Assembly: GCA_013372875.1 (NCBI GenBank)
Contig: JABXIW010000056.1
Span: 1 to 64,000 of the forward strand
Source of the DNA: Gammaproteobacteria bacterium
Lineage (GTDB): Bacteria > Pseudomonadota > Gammaproteobacteria > Enterobacterales > Kangiellaceae
DNA: 64,000 nucleotides
Reading direction: 5' to 3'
In this document: positions 19,668-28,963 of the stretch, piece by piece
How positions within the stretch are numbered: position 1 is the first letter of the stretch
Layout of the letters: every line of letters starts with the position of its first letter
Position numbers and translations under genes: made by a program
Notes under the pieces: generated by a model
Told to the model about the DNA's origin: nothing
What the model saw: only the letters and a program-made list of their open reading frames with translations
The model's database searches: none

Positions 19668-19763
19668 TGTATGGAGTATCAGTGAAAGTTAGGTGAATAA
19701 CATAATCATAACATCGAGTTTTAAGTTTTTTGAGTAATTTCCAAATCTTGAACTTAACCAAAT

Positions 19764-19793
19764 AAAAAAAGGCTGCATACAAGCAGCCTTTGA
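19764..19793 (-). terminator. Rho-independent terminator after the Yip1 gene
   Basis: A 9-bp stem, AAAGGCTGC / GCAGCCTTT, with a six-base loop is followed, on the minus strand, by a run of seven T. It sits 27 bases past the stop of the Yip1-family gene. Confidence 0.88.
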
Positions 19794-19819
19794 TCAAAAT
19801 TTGAAATTAGAATGTAGTT

Positions 19820-20416
19820 TTATACAGTAAATTCAGGTGCTATTCCTATCCCCCAAAACAGCACACTGATAGCTATTGAGCCGACGGCCAAGACCATAGC
19901 AACAGCAATAATAGAATTACTGAACATGAAACCTTTTTCTTGATTAACGCCCATCATAATAGGGGTGCCGATAAATAATAAATAAACGGCATAAGCAAGC
20001 GCGGCTAGCGTAACCAAAGTATCTAGCCATAAAATTGGGTATACGCTGACAATGCCCGCTAAAAACAATGGTGTAGCAGAATATACCACCAACGCGAAGC
20101 AATCAGCTAGACTCGCATCGGATCCATAAGTTTTTGCCATCCAGCGTACAAATTGAGCAAATATGTAAGCTCCCGCCAACATACCAATATAAGCAGCAAC
20201 TGAAATCATAAGAGCGCTATTAGGAGTTAGCTTGGTTGACTCTTCTGAGCCTACTTGCCAACCAATATATACCGTTCCAATAAAAGCTGCTGATACCGGA
20301 ATCAAGGCCATTAAGATTAAAAAGCGCACATAAACTTTCTGCACTGTAAATTGTTTTGCCTTGATTGCGTGCCAAGTTTCTTCTGGGTTATAAAGCAAGT
20401 TAAAACGATTTTTCAT
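19820..20416 (-). CDS. Yip1 family membrane protein
   Basis: A 198-residue polytopic membrane protein with five hydrophobic segments (about residues 32-50, 68-90, 100-125, 130-150 and 168-190). The opening NLLYNPEETWHAIK is typical of bacterial Yip1/YIPF proteins, which often begin NP...W..I. The function in bacteria is not established. A good ribosome site (GGAGT) precedes the ATG. It follows fnr by 12 bases on the same strand and ends at its own terminator, so it may be read through from the fnr promoter. Confidence 0.82.
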   Translation of the reverse strand: MKNRFNLLYNPEETWHAIKAKQFTVQKVYVRFLILMALIPVSAAFIGTVYIGWQVGSEESTKLTPNSALMISVAAYIGMLAGAYIFAQFVRWMAKTYGSDASLADCFALVVYSATPLFLAGIVSVYPILWLDTLVTLAALAYAVYLLFIGTPIMMGVNQEKGFMFSNSIIAVAMVLAVGSIAISVLFWGIGIAPEFTV

Positions 20417-20428
20417 GGTAACTCCCGT

Positions 20429-21157
20429 CTAATTGACATGACAACTGGTGCCAGCAAACTGGCTTAACTGTTGCATGTTTATTATGTTTATTTCTTTTTG
20501 TTTGAGCTCTAATAATTCGAGCTTGTTTAACTTTTTAAATAAGCGACTAATGGTTTCAACTGCCATACCAAGATAGTTAGCTATATCCACTTGAGTCATC
20601 GGCAATTGAAAGCGATCTGATGCTAAGCCACGGTTGGCATAACGACGCGAAAGATTGATGATAAAAGCGGCCAGCCTTTGTTCGGAATTTTTCTTATTGA
20701 GCAATAAAAATAGAGCCTTATCATCTTGAATTTCATTGCTCATGATTTTCAACAACTGACTTCTTAATCCAGGGATCTGCCCAGCCAAAATATCCAGCTT
20801 GTTGTAGGGAAGGGCGCATACCAGCGATGTATCTAAGGCTTTGGCGAAACTCTGGTGAGTATTATCGGCAATAGCGTCAAGACCTATGATCTCGCCTGGC
20901 AAATAAAAGCCAGTTATTTGCTCTGTACCATCAGAATCTAAAGTGTAAGTTTTTAGACAGCCAGAACGAACCGCATATAAAGACTCGAGCGGATCACCAT
21001 AACGAAAGAGCACATCATCTTTTTGATAGGGTTTGCGGCGCTTGACGATACTATCAAGGTGTTCAATTTCGGCATCCGCTAACATCACTGGTAAACACAG
21101 TCGGCTAATACTGCAACTTTGGCACTTAATTTGCTCTAGGTTCATCATCATAGACAT
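20429..21157 (-). CDS. fnr: Fnr/Anr-type oxygen-sensing transcription regulator
   Basis: A 242-residue CRP/FNR family regulator. The N-terminus carries the iron-sulfur cysteines at residues 12, 15 and 21 (CQSCSISRLC), and a fourth Cys lies in TSLVCALP near residue 114, matching the [4Fe-4S] ligand set of Fnr. A cyclic-nucleotide-binding-like fold is followed by a winged helix with the recognition segment VETISRLFKKL, whose ETxSR pattern predicts binding to TTGAT-N4-ATCAA sites. Such sites are found near hemN and ccoN in this window, so this protein is the likely regulator of the whole block. Several Met codons at the N-terminus leave the exact start open. Confidence 0.95.
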   Translation of the reverse strand: MSMMMNLEQIKCQSCSISRLCLPVMLADAEIEHLDSIVKRRKPYQKDDVLFRYGDPLESLYAVRSGCLKTYTLDSDGTEQITGFYLPGEIIGLDAIADNTHQSFAKALDTSLVCALPYNKLDILAGQIPGLRSQLLKIMSNEIQDDKALFLLLNKKNSEQRLAAFIINLSRRYANRGLASDRFQLPMTQVDIANYLGMAVETISRLFKKLNKLELLELKQKEINIINMQQLSQFAGTSCHVN

Positions 21158-21195
21158 AGATAATCAGTAGTGGTGAGTTTATCAATTAAAGCCAT

Positions 21196-22554
21196 TTAGA
21201 TCACCTTAGAAAAAGCCTGAAGTTGATTTATTTCTTGTAAATAGCGATCAAATTGCATGCAGATATTGCGGATAAAAAATCGTCCAGATTCAGTTATTAG
21301 AATCTGCTCTTTCGATAAAATGACCAGTCCATCATCAATAAAACTGTTCAACTGCTCCAGTTCGTCCTTAAAATAAGCGGCAAAACTAATGTCATAAGCT
21401 GATTCAATGGCCTTAATGTCGAGTTTGAAGTTGCATATTAAACTCATAATCACATCACGGCGTAATTCATCATCTTGGCTTAGTATGCAGCCACGCCAAA
21501 CCGGTAGCTTATCCTCAGCTAATGATTGGTAGTAACTGGGTAGGTCGGTTTTGTTTTGGCTATAACAATTAGCAACTTTACTGATTGATGAAACCCCTAG
21601 GCCAACCAATTGGTAGTTTTTATGAGTGGTGTAGCCTTGAAAATTGCGATGCAGCTTACCATTTTGCTGAGCAATATTTAGGCTATCGTCAGGCAGCGCA
21701 AAATGGTCCATACCAATATAGACATAACCTGCCTCGATTAACTGATTCATGGTTTGTTCAAATATAGCGATTTTCTGCTCAGCCGATGGCAAATCATCGG
21801 CGTTAATTCTGCGCTGTGGCTTAAATCGATGTGGCAGGTGAGCATAGTTATATAGAGCAATTCGGTTAGGCGCTAGCTTTAGCACTTGCTCAATAGTTTT
21901 AGCAAAGGTTTCAGTGGTTTGATGCGGCAGACCATAGATCAAATCCATATTAACCGAATCAAATTGATGACTTCGAGCTGCAACAAATAAGCTATCCACC
22001 ATCTCAAAGCTGTGCTCACGATTTACCGCTGACTGAACTTTTCTATCAAAGTCCTGAACACCGATGGAAAGGCGATTAAAACCAATTTTTTTGAACTCAC
22101 CGAGCTTTGCTCTATCAACTGTTCGTGGGTCGATCTCTATGGATATTTCGGCATCGTCATCAATGTCGAACAACTCAGTTAATTTTTCTAAGATTAGCTG
22201 AATTTGCTCACTGGTAAGGAATGTTGGAGTGCCGCCACCAAAGTGAATTTGCCCAATGTCCTTTGATGCACAATGCTTGGCAACTAATTGAGCTTCTTTT
22301 AGCAGATATTGGATATATTCATCGGCTTTTTGGCTGTCTTTAGTAATAACTTTATTACAGGCGCAGTAATAGCAAATATTCCGACAAAAAGGGATGTGAA
22401 TATAAATAGAAAGTTTTTGTTTTTCTATTGATGAAAGCGCTGACAGATAACTATTGGTTGTAAATTCTTGATGAAACTCTAACGCGGTCGGATAAGATGT
22501 ATATCTTGGCCCTGAAATATTATATTTTTCAATAAGTTGTGTATCGATTTGCAT
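21196..22554 (-). CDS. hemN: Oxygen-independent coproporphyrinogen III oxidase
   Basis: A 452-residue radical-SAM enzyme of anaerobic heme synthesis that converts coproporphyrinogen III to protoporphyrinogen IX. The [4Fe-4S] motif is CRNICYYC (CxxxCxxC) near residue 58, with an extra Cys (CAC) directly after it as in HemN. IHFGGGTPTFL and the substrate-binding N-terminal segment GPRYTSYPTALEFH are diagnostic for HemN rather than HemW. A palindromic Anr box lies about 65 bases upstream of its start, which predicts induction at low oxygen together with the heme-rich cbb3 oxidase. Confidence 0.96.
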   Translation of the reverse strand: MQIDTQLIEKYNISGPRYTSYPTALEFHQEFTTNSYLSALSSIEKQKLSIYIHIPFCRNICYYCACNKVITKDSQKADEYIQYLLKEAQLVAKHCASKDIGQIHFGGGTPTFLTSEQIQLILEKLTELFDIDDDAEISIEIDPRTVDRAKLGEFKKIGFNRLSIGVQDFDRKVQSAVNREHSFEMVDSLFVAARSHQFDSVNMDLIYGLPHQTTETFAKTIEQVLKLAPNRIALYNYAHLPHRFKPQRRINADDLPSAEQKIAIFEQTMNQLIEAGYVYIGMDHFALPDDSLNIAQQNGKLHRNFQGYTTHKNYQLVGLGVSSISKVANCYSQNKTDLPSYYQSLAEDKLPVWRGCILSQDDELRRDVIMSLICNFKLDIKAIESAYDISFAAYFKDELEQLNSFIDDGLVILSKEQILITESGRFFIRNICMQFDRYLQEINQLQAFSKVI

Positions 22555-22610
22555 TAGAATCTGTTAGTCAATAAGGCTAACACTATCTTATGCTCTAGCT
22601 GAATTGGAAA

Positions 22611-22626
22611 CTTGATATATATCAAG
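22611..22626. promoter_or_regulatory. Anr/Fnr box upstream of hemN
   Basis: The sequence CTTGATATATATCAAG is a perfect palindrome containing the consensus TTGAT-N4-ATCAA. Its centre is 65 bases upstream of the hemN start, so activation from a class II position (about -41.5) would leave a short leader of about 23 bases. It lies just after the end of the TauE/SafE gene. Confidence 0.85.
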
Positions 22627-22639
22627 TTTATAGCCCTAT

Positions 22640-23353
22640 TTAATGCTGATGTGAATGATTTTGCTGCTGTTGATGTTGCATATGTTGTTGGTGCTCAGAA
22701 TGATCTTTAGTCAGGGCCGAATAAATATAAAAAGCGCCCATTAAAATAAATATTAGTGCCGCAACACTTTTAAAGATTTTGCTTTTAAGCACACTCATCA
22801 GCTTTTGGCTAACAAAGCCAATTGAAAGCAGCATTGGTAAAGTGCCAAGCCCAAAGAAAAGCATGACCATAAAACCCTCTAAAGGCTGTGCACTGCTAAT
22901 CGCCAACGCCAAAGCGCTATAGACCAAACCGCAAGGCAGAAATCCCCATAACAAGCCAATGACCATTGCTTGAATCGAGGACTGCATTGGTAAAAAAGAC
23001 TTTTGAAAGGGCTGGATTTTACGCCAAACTTTATGACCAATTTTTTCTAAACTTAATAAAGGAGCAGCAAAATTAAGCAAATAAAGCCCCATCAAAAGCA
23101 TAAAAATGCCACTTAACAAAGTCAAAATTGGAATTTTTACATCCGTCAGTAAATGACCTAATGCTGCAGATATGGCGCCAAGAATTGCATAACTCACAAT
23201 ACGAAAGGTTTGATAAATAAAAGTAAGTTGAAGTCTTTTTTCAGAACTGCTCGCTTGACTAAAAGCGATGGTTATTCCGCCACACATACCAACACAATGC
23301 AGCGAGCCAAAAAAACCCATGGCTAACGCCGTTATATATAAGCTCAGCATCAA
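22640..23353 (-). CDS. TauE/SafE-like membrane protein of cbb3 oxidase cluster
   Basis: A 237-residue polytopic membrane protein with about six transmembrane helices and the motif LHCVGMCGG near residues 19-27, whose Cys and His residues suggest metal handling. The C-terminus is a His/Gln-rich tail (HSEHQQHMQHQQ and on), a likely copper- or other metal-binding segment. This TauE/SafE-type protein is typically found directly after ccoS. A role in copper delivery or oxidase assembly is inferred from position and the metal-binding-like tail and is not shown directly. Confidence 0.8.
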   Translation of the reverse strand: MMLSLYITALAMGFFGSLHCVGMCGGITIAFSQASSSEKRLQLTFIYQTFRIVSYAILGAISAALGHLLTDVKIPILTLLSGIFMLLMGLYLLNFAAPLLSLEKIGHKVWRKIQPFQKSFLPMQSSIQAMVIGLLWGFLPCGLVYSALALAISSAQPLEGFMVMLFFGLGTLPMLLSIGFVSQKLMSVLKSKIFKSVAALIFILMGAFYIYSALTKDHSEHQQHMQHQQQQNHSHQH

Positions 23354-23357
23354 ATAG

Positions 23358-23534
23358 TTATTCCTTTTTGTCGGTAGGTGTGTCTAAACTAGTTGGTTTT
23401 TCGTCAAACAGTATTTGCTGCGACTCTTTATCTAAATCCGAATATTGGTCACTATTTACTGCCCAAAAAAATAAAGCAATTGCCCCAGCAAGTAGCAGCA
23501 AAGTTAGAGGAATTAAAAAATAAATAGCGTCCAT
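23358..23534 (-). CDS. ccoS: cbb3-type cytochrome oxidase assembly protein CcoS
   Basis: A 58-residue protein found by translating the gap between ccoI and the TauE/SafE gene. It begins MDAIYFLIPLTLLLLAGAIA, giving one transmembrane helix, followed by LFFWAVNSDQYSDLD, the classic CcoS pattern of Trp and a GQYDDL-like acidic motif. The acidic tail ends in DTPTDKKE. CcoS is needed to insert heme and copper cofactors into the cbb3 oxidase. It lies one base from the ccoI stop and four from the next gene, consistent with one operon. Confidence 0.9.
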   Translation of the reverse strand: MDAIYFLIPLTLLLLAGAIALFFWAVNSDQYSDLDKESQQILFDEKPTSLDTPTDKKE

Positions 23535-23535
23535 A

Positions 23536-25950
23536 TTATGTTTTGGGATTAAGTCGCAACGAATTAATAACTACTACAATTGAGCTTAATGACATTCCGA
23601 TAGCCGCCAAATAAGGCGGGATCAAGCCGCTAGCAGCAAAAGGGATCATAATCAGATTATAACAAATTGCCCAGCCAAGATTTTGTTTAATGACACTATT
23701 GGTTTGCAGTGATTTATTGAGCGCAAATTCTATATCTGATAACTGTGCAGACAATAAATAGCTATCAGCATGAGTTTTAGTTAGATCAGAAGCGCCGGCC
23801 ATTGCGATAGATGTATCGCTAAAAGCCATGGCCGGAGCATCATTAACTCCATCGCCTATCATTAAAACCTCTTTGTTTGTAGAGGATTTCTTGAGCTTTG
23901 TTATATAATCCAGTTTATCTTCTGGCTTTAAATTGTTGCGCCAATGCTCGATACCGACCTCAGTAGCTAATTGCTCTACTTGCTGACTTGGATCGCCACT
24001 TAAAAGGTGTAATGTTTTTCCACCCTTAATTAACTGCGATAAGCTTTGCTTAACATCCTCTCGTATTGCATCAGTTAAAATTATTTTGGCGGTCAGCTGC
24101 TGACTATTACAAAGAAAAAGTCCATTAGCATCTAAGTCTTTTGTGCTCACTTGAGTGTAATTGCTAATAAAATTAGCATTACCAAACCAATAAGTTGTTT
24201 TATCTATCTGACCAGTTACCCCAGCGTAAGGATGCAGTTCAATATCAGAGGCTTGAACATTTGACACGGAGTAGGGTGCAAAAGCCTTTGCAATTGGATG
24301 CTCGGAATGCGCCTCTAGAGCTGCAATAACCTGCAAAACAGCTGGCTCTGAAATAGCCGAGAACAACTCGACACTCTCAACAACAAGTTTCCCTTGAGTT
24401 AAGGTGCCTGTTTTATCAAAAATAATATCTGTGGTGGTACTAAGTTTCTGTAGAAAATCTTGATCTTGCACTAAAAAATTGCGCTTATTCAAGGATGAAA
24501 CACCACAGGTTAAAGCCACAGGCGTAGCAAGCGAAAGGGCGCAAGGGCAACTAACCACCAACACTGCAATAGTGATCCATAATGCTTCTGCAGGTTCTTT
24601 AAAATACCAAAAACTAAAGGTCGCCAGGGCAAGCAATAGAATCGCCGTAACAAAATAACGCGCAACTTTATCCGCCAGCATAGTGATCTTAGGCTTAGCT
24701 AAGAGGGCAATTCGTTGCATTTGTTTAAGCTGATGCAAAAAGCCATCGTCTTTTAGATGTAATACTTCTATTTCAATAGGAGCATCACCATTAATACTGC
24801 CAGCCAAAACACTGTCGCCAATGGTTTTGTTAACTGGCATAAACTCGCCACTCAACATGGCTTCATTGATAGAGCTTGTACCTCGGTATATGACACCATC
24901 AAAGGCAATGACATCGCCTGGTTTTATTAATAATTTATCGCCTATCGATATTTTTTGAAGTGGCATAGGCTTTATCTTAGCCGAATCACTCAAATCAACT
25001 TTATTAACTAAGAGGTTGGCTTGAGATGTTTTCAGGGTAAATTGCTGGCGAACTTTTTGTCTTACATTATATTCGAGGTATCTGCCTATAAGTAAAAAGA
25101 AAACAAACATGGTCACTGAATCAAAATAGACTTCGCCGCCACCACTGATAGTTGCCCAAATGCTGGTGATGTAGGCCAGAGCTAAAGCTAGGGCAATAGG
25201 CACATCCATGTTTAATTGCCAGCTTTTGATCGCACGGATGGCGCTACTAAAAAACGGATAACCTGAGTAGAGCAGTACTGGCGTTGCTACAAAAAAGCTA
25301 ACCCAGCGCAAGAAACTTTGATGCGAAGCATCTATCCCATCAAAGGCGCCAATATACAGGGCAACGGCATACATCATGACTTGCATCATACCTAGGCCCG
25401 CAAGCCCAAGTCGTTTTAGCCATAGCTTGTTTTGCTGATGATGAATCGAGTCCAGCTGTTCGCTGTTGTAAGGTTTTACTGGATAGCCGAGCTGATGAAA
25501 GCTAATTAAAACATCGCTGAGCTTGGTTTGTGTTTTTGACCAAGTCAGATAAATTGTTTGCTCAGAAACATTGGCAGCAACTTTTCTAACGCCCTTCAAA
25601 CTGCCAATGTGTTTCTCTATGAGCCAACTGCAAGCGCTACACTGCAAGTTTTCACAAATAAGCTCTATGGATTGAGTAACTTCATTTTGAGTCTTAACAA
25701 AACTGTCGATAACTTCCTTTTCATCAAAAACTTTTAATTCTTCTGGAATTAAGTCATCTGCTTTGGGCGCTACCGAAGTGCGGAATTTGTAATAATCATC
25801 AAGGCCGCTGCTGATAATGGTATCAGCGATACTGTAACAACCCATGCAACAAAACTGACGGTTCTTTCCTTGATATTCTAGCGTTTGATGAAAACCATTA
25901 GGGATCGGTAAGTGGCAATGGAAACAGCCGGAAGCTTCTTTGGCGGTCAT
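23536..25950 (-). CDS. ccoI: Copper-translocating P-type ATPase for cbb3 oxidase (CcoI/FixI)
   Basis: An 804-residue P1B ATPase. The Cys-rich N-terminus (CFHCHLPIP and CCMGC) marks the CcoI/FixI subfamily. It is followed by an HMA domain with CSAC near residue 104, eight predicted membrane helices, the transport motif SCPCALS, the phosphorylation site DKTGTLT and the GDGVNDAPA hinge. It exports copper to the periplasmic side for assembly of the CuB centre of CcoN. It sits between ccoS and ccoH exactly as in other ccoGHIS clusters. Confidence 0.95.
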   Translation of the reverse strand: MTAKEASGCFHCHLPIPNGFHQTLEYQGKNRQFCCMGCYSIADTIISSGLDDYYKFRTSVAPKADDLIPEELKVFDEKEVIDSFVKTQNEVTQSIELICENLQCSACSWLIEKHIGSLKGVRKVAANVSEQTIYLTWSKTQTKLSDVLISFHQLGYPVKPYNSEQLDSIHHQQNKLWLKRLGLAGLGMMQVMMYAVALYIGAFDGIDASHQSFLRWVSFFVATPVLLYSGYPFFSSAIRAIKSWQLNMDVPIALALALAYITSIWATISGGGEVYFDSVTMFVFFLLIGRYLEYNVRQKVRQQFTLKTSQANLLVNKVDLSDSAKIKPMPLQKISIGDKLLIKPGDVIAFDGVIYRGTSSINEAMLSGEFMPVNKTIGDSVLAGSINGDAPIEIEVLHLKDDGFLHQLKQMQRIALLAKPKITMLADKVARYFVTAILLLALATFSFWYFKEPAEALWITIAVLVVSCPCALSLATPVALTCGVSSLNKRNFLVQDQDFLQKLSTTTDIIFDKTGTLTQGKLVVESVELFSAISEPAVLQVIAALEAHSEHPIAKAFAPYSVSNVQASDIELHPYAGVTGQIDKTTYWFGNANFISNYTQVSTKDLDANGLFLCNSQQLTAKIILTDAIREDVKQSLSQLIKGGKTLHLLSGDPSQQVEQLATEVGIEHWRNNLKPEDKLDYITKLKKSSTNKEVLMIGDGVNDAPAMAFSDTSIAMAGASDLTKTHADSYLLSAQLSDIEFALNKSLQTNSVIKQNLGWAICYNLIMIPFAASGLIPPYLAAIGMSLSSIVVVINSLRLNPKT

Positions 25951-25955
25951 CTATA

Positions 25956-26456
25956 CTATAGCCCTAAAACCAACTTCCTATCGGATGGTAATTGCCATTG
26001 GCCTTTTAACTGCCAGCTGCCAGAATAAGGATGAAGCTGTAAATACCACTTGCCATTAATAGCTTCAACTTGCTGCTGATCAAGCAAGGCAAAATAATTT
26101 CCTGTAGCGGTTTGTTGTAGTTTTAACTCAAAATCTTTTGATTCAATAGTGGCGTGACTAAAAAGTAAGGATAAATTGTCGCTAATTACTTCTTTGCTTT
26201 GTAATTGAAGCGATAATTTATTGACTTGCAAAGATAGCGTGGCTTGAATGCCCATTTTTTTAGCTTGCTCGATCTTATCGAACTGCTTATTAATGGCTAA
26301 GCCTTCTTTGTAATAATCTTCCTTAACTAAAGTATCGGCGCCATCAATTGATATGACGATCATAGAAATGCCACCGATAATCGAAGCCAATGGAATTGAA
26401 ATTAAAAACCAAGGCCAAAACTGTTTATACCAAGGCTGAGTGTCTTCTTGTCTCAT
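25956..26456 (-). CDS. ccoH: FixH/CcoH family cbb3 oxidase assembly protein
   Basis: A 166-residue protein with one N-terminal transmembrane helix (about residues 12-33, PWFLISIPLASIIGG) and a periplasmic domain. The DTLVKEDYYKEGLAINK segment just after the helix is the hallmark of FixH. It assists cbb3 oxidase assembly together with CcoG, CcoI and CcoS. It lies between ccoG (3 bases) and ccoI (5 bases), so translation is probably coupled. Confidence 0.92.
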   Translation of the reverse strand: MRQEDTQPWYKQFWPWFLISIPLASIIGGISMIVISIDGADTLVKEDYYKEGLAINKQFDKIEQAKKMGIQATLSLQVNKLSLQLQSKEVISDNLSLLFSHATIESKDFELKLQQTATGNYFALLDQQQVEAINGKWYLQLHPYSGSWQLKGQWQLPSDRKLVLGL

Positions 26457-26459
26457 GAA

Positions 26460-27869
26460 TTAGCGTCTTCTGGTTAAAGCTGGGCCCAAAAATCTTGCGG
26501 GCTCTGATACTTTGATGCTGGGATCATCAATCGCTTCAATATGAATCAATATTTCAGAATTACTTTTATCCATATAAACCGGATCGATCGATAAACGAAT
26601 AGGGTAGGTTTCAACCAAGCCAGCACCAACGGTAATTTCAGATGGGCCTTTATATTGCATGTTTTCTAGACCATCTATTGTAACTCGATAGCTTCTGGCT
26701 TGCTGAGCTTTATTTAAAACTTTCAGCTTATAAATATTTTCAACATAACCTAGACTATTGGTGATATAGAGTCTATTTCGATCTTTGATAATATCTAATT
26801 CTAATGGCGTTCTTAAAAAGATTGAAAACGCGAAAATAGATGATATTGCTAATAAAACCAGGCCGTAACCAATTGTCTTTGGTCTCAATAGACGAACAGA
26901 TTTTCCTTCTTCTTTATTTTCAGTGGTATATCGAATCAAACCTTTTGGATAGTCCATTTTGTCCATAACTTGATCACAAACATCAATACAAGCAGCACAG
27001 GCTATGCATTCATATTGCAAGCCATCGCGAATATCGATACCAGTAGGACAGACATGCACACATTGCATACAATCGATGCAATCGCCTAAGCCTTGTTCTT
27101 TATAATCTTCTGAACCTTTTTTTCGTGCTCCGCGAGCCTCACCGCGCTTTTCATCATAAGCAATAATCAAGGTGTCTTTATCAAACATCGAGCTTTGAAA
27201 ACGGGCATAGGGGCACATATAAATACACACTTGCTCACGTAGCTTACCCGCATTACCCCAAGTGGCAAAACTGTAAAAGAGTACCCAGAAAGTTTCCCAA
27301 GGCCCGGTGGAAAAAGTCATTATTTCTTGAGTAAGTGTTTTGATTGGCACGAAATAACCAACAAAAGTATAACCAGTAAAGAGCGCGAGAATAATCCACA
27401 AGAAATGCTTGGTGAATTTTTTGCGAATTTTTTCAAAGTTCCAAGTTTGTTTGCTGAGTTTGATTTGCTTATTGCGATCGCCCTCTACAAATCTCTCAAC
27501 CCATACAAAAAGTTGTGTCCAAACCGTTTGTGGGCATGCATAGCCACACCAAAGACGACCAGCTACTGAAGTAAAAAAGAAGAGTGCTAAGGCTGCGATG
27601 ACCAGTAGTAATGACAAGAAAATAAAATCTTGTGGCCAAAAGGTAATGCCAAAAAGGTGAAATTGACGGGCGGGCAAATCCAATAATATTGCTTGCCTGC
27701 CATTCCAAGTTAGCCAAGGACCTAAATAATAGATCCCTAGTAATAACCAAACCGATAAGACTCGAAAATTGTTAAAAAAACCTGAAACCTTTTTCGGTCT
27801 TATCTTTTCATGTTTTTGATAGAGATCCTTCTCATCGCCAACCACATAAGTATTATCCTGAGAGCTCAT
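26460..27869 (-). CDS. ccoG: cbb3 oxidase assembly ferredoxin CcoG (FixG/RdxA)
   Basis: A 469-residue membrane iron-sulfur protein. About five transmembrane helices are combined with cytoplasmic dicluster ferredoxin motifs CIDCMQCVHVCP and CIACAACIDVC near residues 265-300. The C-terminal third is a periplasmic Ig-like domain. RLWCGYACPQTVW and CIYMCPYARFQ are family blocks of the NapH/FixG type. It is thought to reduce copper for cbb3 oxidase maturation. It starts the ccoGHIS part of the operon, about 20 bases after ccoP. Confidence 0.95.
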   Translation of the reverse strand: MSSQDNTYVVGDEKDLYQKHEKIRPKKVSGFFNNFRVLSVWLLLGIYYLGPWLTWNGRQAILLDLPARQFHLFGITFWPQDFIFLSLLLVIAALALFFFTSVAGRLWCGYACPQTVWTQLFVWVERFVEGDRNKQIKLSKQTWNFEKIRKKFTKHFLWIILALFTGYTFVGYFVPIKTLTQEIMTFSTGPWETFWVLFYSFATWGNAGKLREQVCIYMCPYARFQSSMFDKDTLIIAYDEKRGEARGARKKGSEDYKEQGLGDCIDCMQCVHVCPTGIDIRDGLQYECIACAACIDVCDQVMDKMDYPKGLIRYTTENKEEGKSVRLLRPKTIGYGLVLLAISSIFAFSIFLRTPLELDIIKDRNRLYITNSLGYVENIYKLKVLNKAQQARSYRVTIDGLENMQYKGPSEITVGAGLVETYPIRLSIDPVYMDKSNSEILIHIEAIDDPSIKVSEPARFLGPALTRRR

Positions 27870-27888
27870 CTTTATCTCTTTTAGTTAG

Positions 27889-28794
27889 TTATTCAGATTC
27901 GTCCTTATTATGCGACAAGCTGTACACATAAGCCGTTACTAGGTGTGATTTTTCAGGACCTAGAATAGTTTCGTGTGCAGGCATACGATTAATACGGCCA
28001 TGTCGGATAACATCTTTAACCAAACCTGGTGAAGCGCCATGCAACCAAACTGCATCTGATAAGTTTGGTGCGCCGAGCGCTTGATTGCCTTTTAAGTCTC
28101 GACCATGACAAGCGGCGCAAGATTGATTATAAACAACTTCACCTTGTGCTAGGAAAGATTCAATAACGGGTCTATCAACGCTATTCTTACTACTGATATA
28201 GCTAGAAAGTGAGTCAATATCTTTATCTGAAAGTGTATCTTTCCATGCTGGCATTACGCCATTTCGACCTTTCAGGATTGATAATTTAATCTGCTCCGGC
28301 GAACCGCCGTAGAGCCAATCACCGTCCGTCAAATCAGGAAAGCCTAAAGAACCGCGAGCATCAGCACCATGACAACCAAAACAAGTGTTGGCGAAAATTG
28401 CTTGTCCCATTTTGATAGCTTCTGGTTCTTTCTGTAGCGATTCAATACTCATAGCCGCGTATTTTTCATAAAGCGGTAAATACTTTTCATTTGCCGCAGC
28501 CACTTCAGCTTGATATTGGTTATCTTGAGTCCAGCCTAATGCACCTTTAAATTTGCCAAGGCCAGGGTAAAGGATTAAATAAACTACAGAAAAGATAATG
28601 GTGATATAGAATAACCACAGCCACCAACGAGGAAGAGGGTTATCATACTCTTCAATACCATCGTAAACATGGCCCGTAGTTTTGCCTTGTTGTCCCGATT
28701 GTTTTTTCTTACGAGTAAAATACAGTAACGCAACACAGCCAACTAGATTAATCACCGTGATTGCAATTATATAAATGCTCCAAAAATTACTCAT
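27889..28794 (-). CDS. ccoP: cbb3 cytochrome c oxidase subunit III (diheme CcoP)
   Basis: The diheme subunit that passes electrons to CcoO. From ATG 28792-28794 the 301-residue protein begins MSNFWSIYIIAITVINLVG, the normal CcoP start, with one helix here and another near residues 55-75. Two class I heme-c sites follow, CFGCH and CAACH, each with a downstream Met ligand region. An in-frame ATG 14 codons upstream exists but falls inside ccoQ and adds a non-family peptide. The chosen start overlaps the ccoQ stop by 8 bases. Confidence 0.94.
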   Translation of the reverse strand: MSNFWSIYIIAITVINLVGCVALLYFTRKKKQSGQQGKTTGHVYDGIEEYDNPLPRWWLWLFYITIIFSVVYLILYPGLGKFKGALGWTQDNQYQAEVAAANEKYLPLYEKYAAMSIESLQKEPEAIKMGQAIFANTCFGCHGADARGSLGFPDLTDGDWLYGGSPEQIKLSILKGRNGVMPAWKDTLSDKDIDSLSSYISSKNSVDRPVIESFLAQGEVVYNQSCAACHGRDLKGNQALGAPNLSDAVWLHGASPGLVKDVIRHGRINRMPAHETILGPEKSHLVTAYVYSLSHNKDESE

Positions 28795-28963
28795 AATGTT
28801 TACCCTCATCATTTGAGTCTGGATTTCTTTCAGCATCTAAAACCATGCGTGAAGCCTGCTCATATTTCTTTTTGTTGCGCTTTGAATACACCAGCACGCA
28901 AATCACAATAAATAGCACCATTGCCATTAAAGTGATTAGCCCACGGAAGATATTAATATCCAT
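28787..28963 (-). CDS. ccoQ: cbb3 cytochrome oxidase subunit CcoQ
   Basis: A 58-residue protein found by translation of the ccoO-ccoP gap. It begins [20 protein letters not shown], giving a single transmembrane helix, and continues VYSKRNKKKYEQAS, the typical CcoQ pattern in which a helix precedes a Lys/Arg-rich cytoplasmic segment. CcoQ stabilises the oxidase against oxygen and helps bind CcoP. Its start overlaps the ccoO stop by one base (TAATG) and its stop overlaps ccoP. Confidence 0.9.
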   Translation of the reverse strand: MDINIFRGLITLMAMVLFIVICVLVYSKRNKKKYEQASRMVLDAERNPDSNDEGKHYE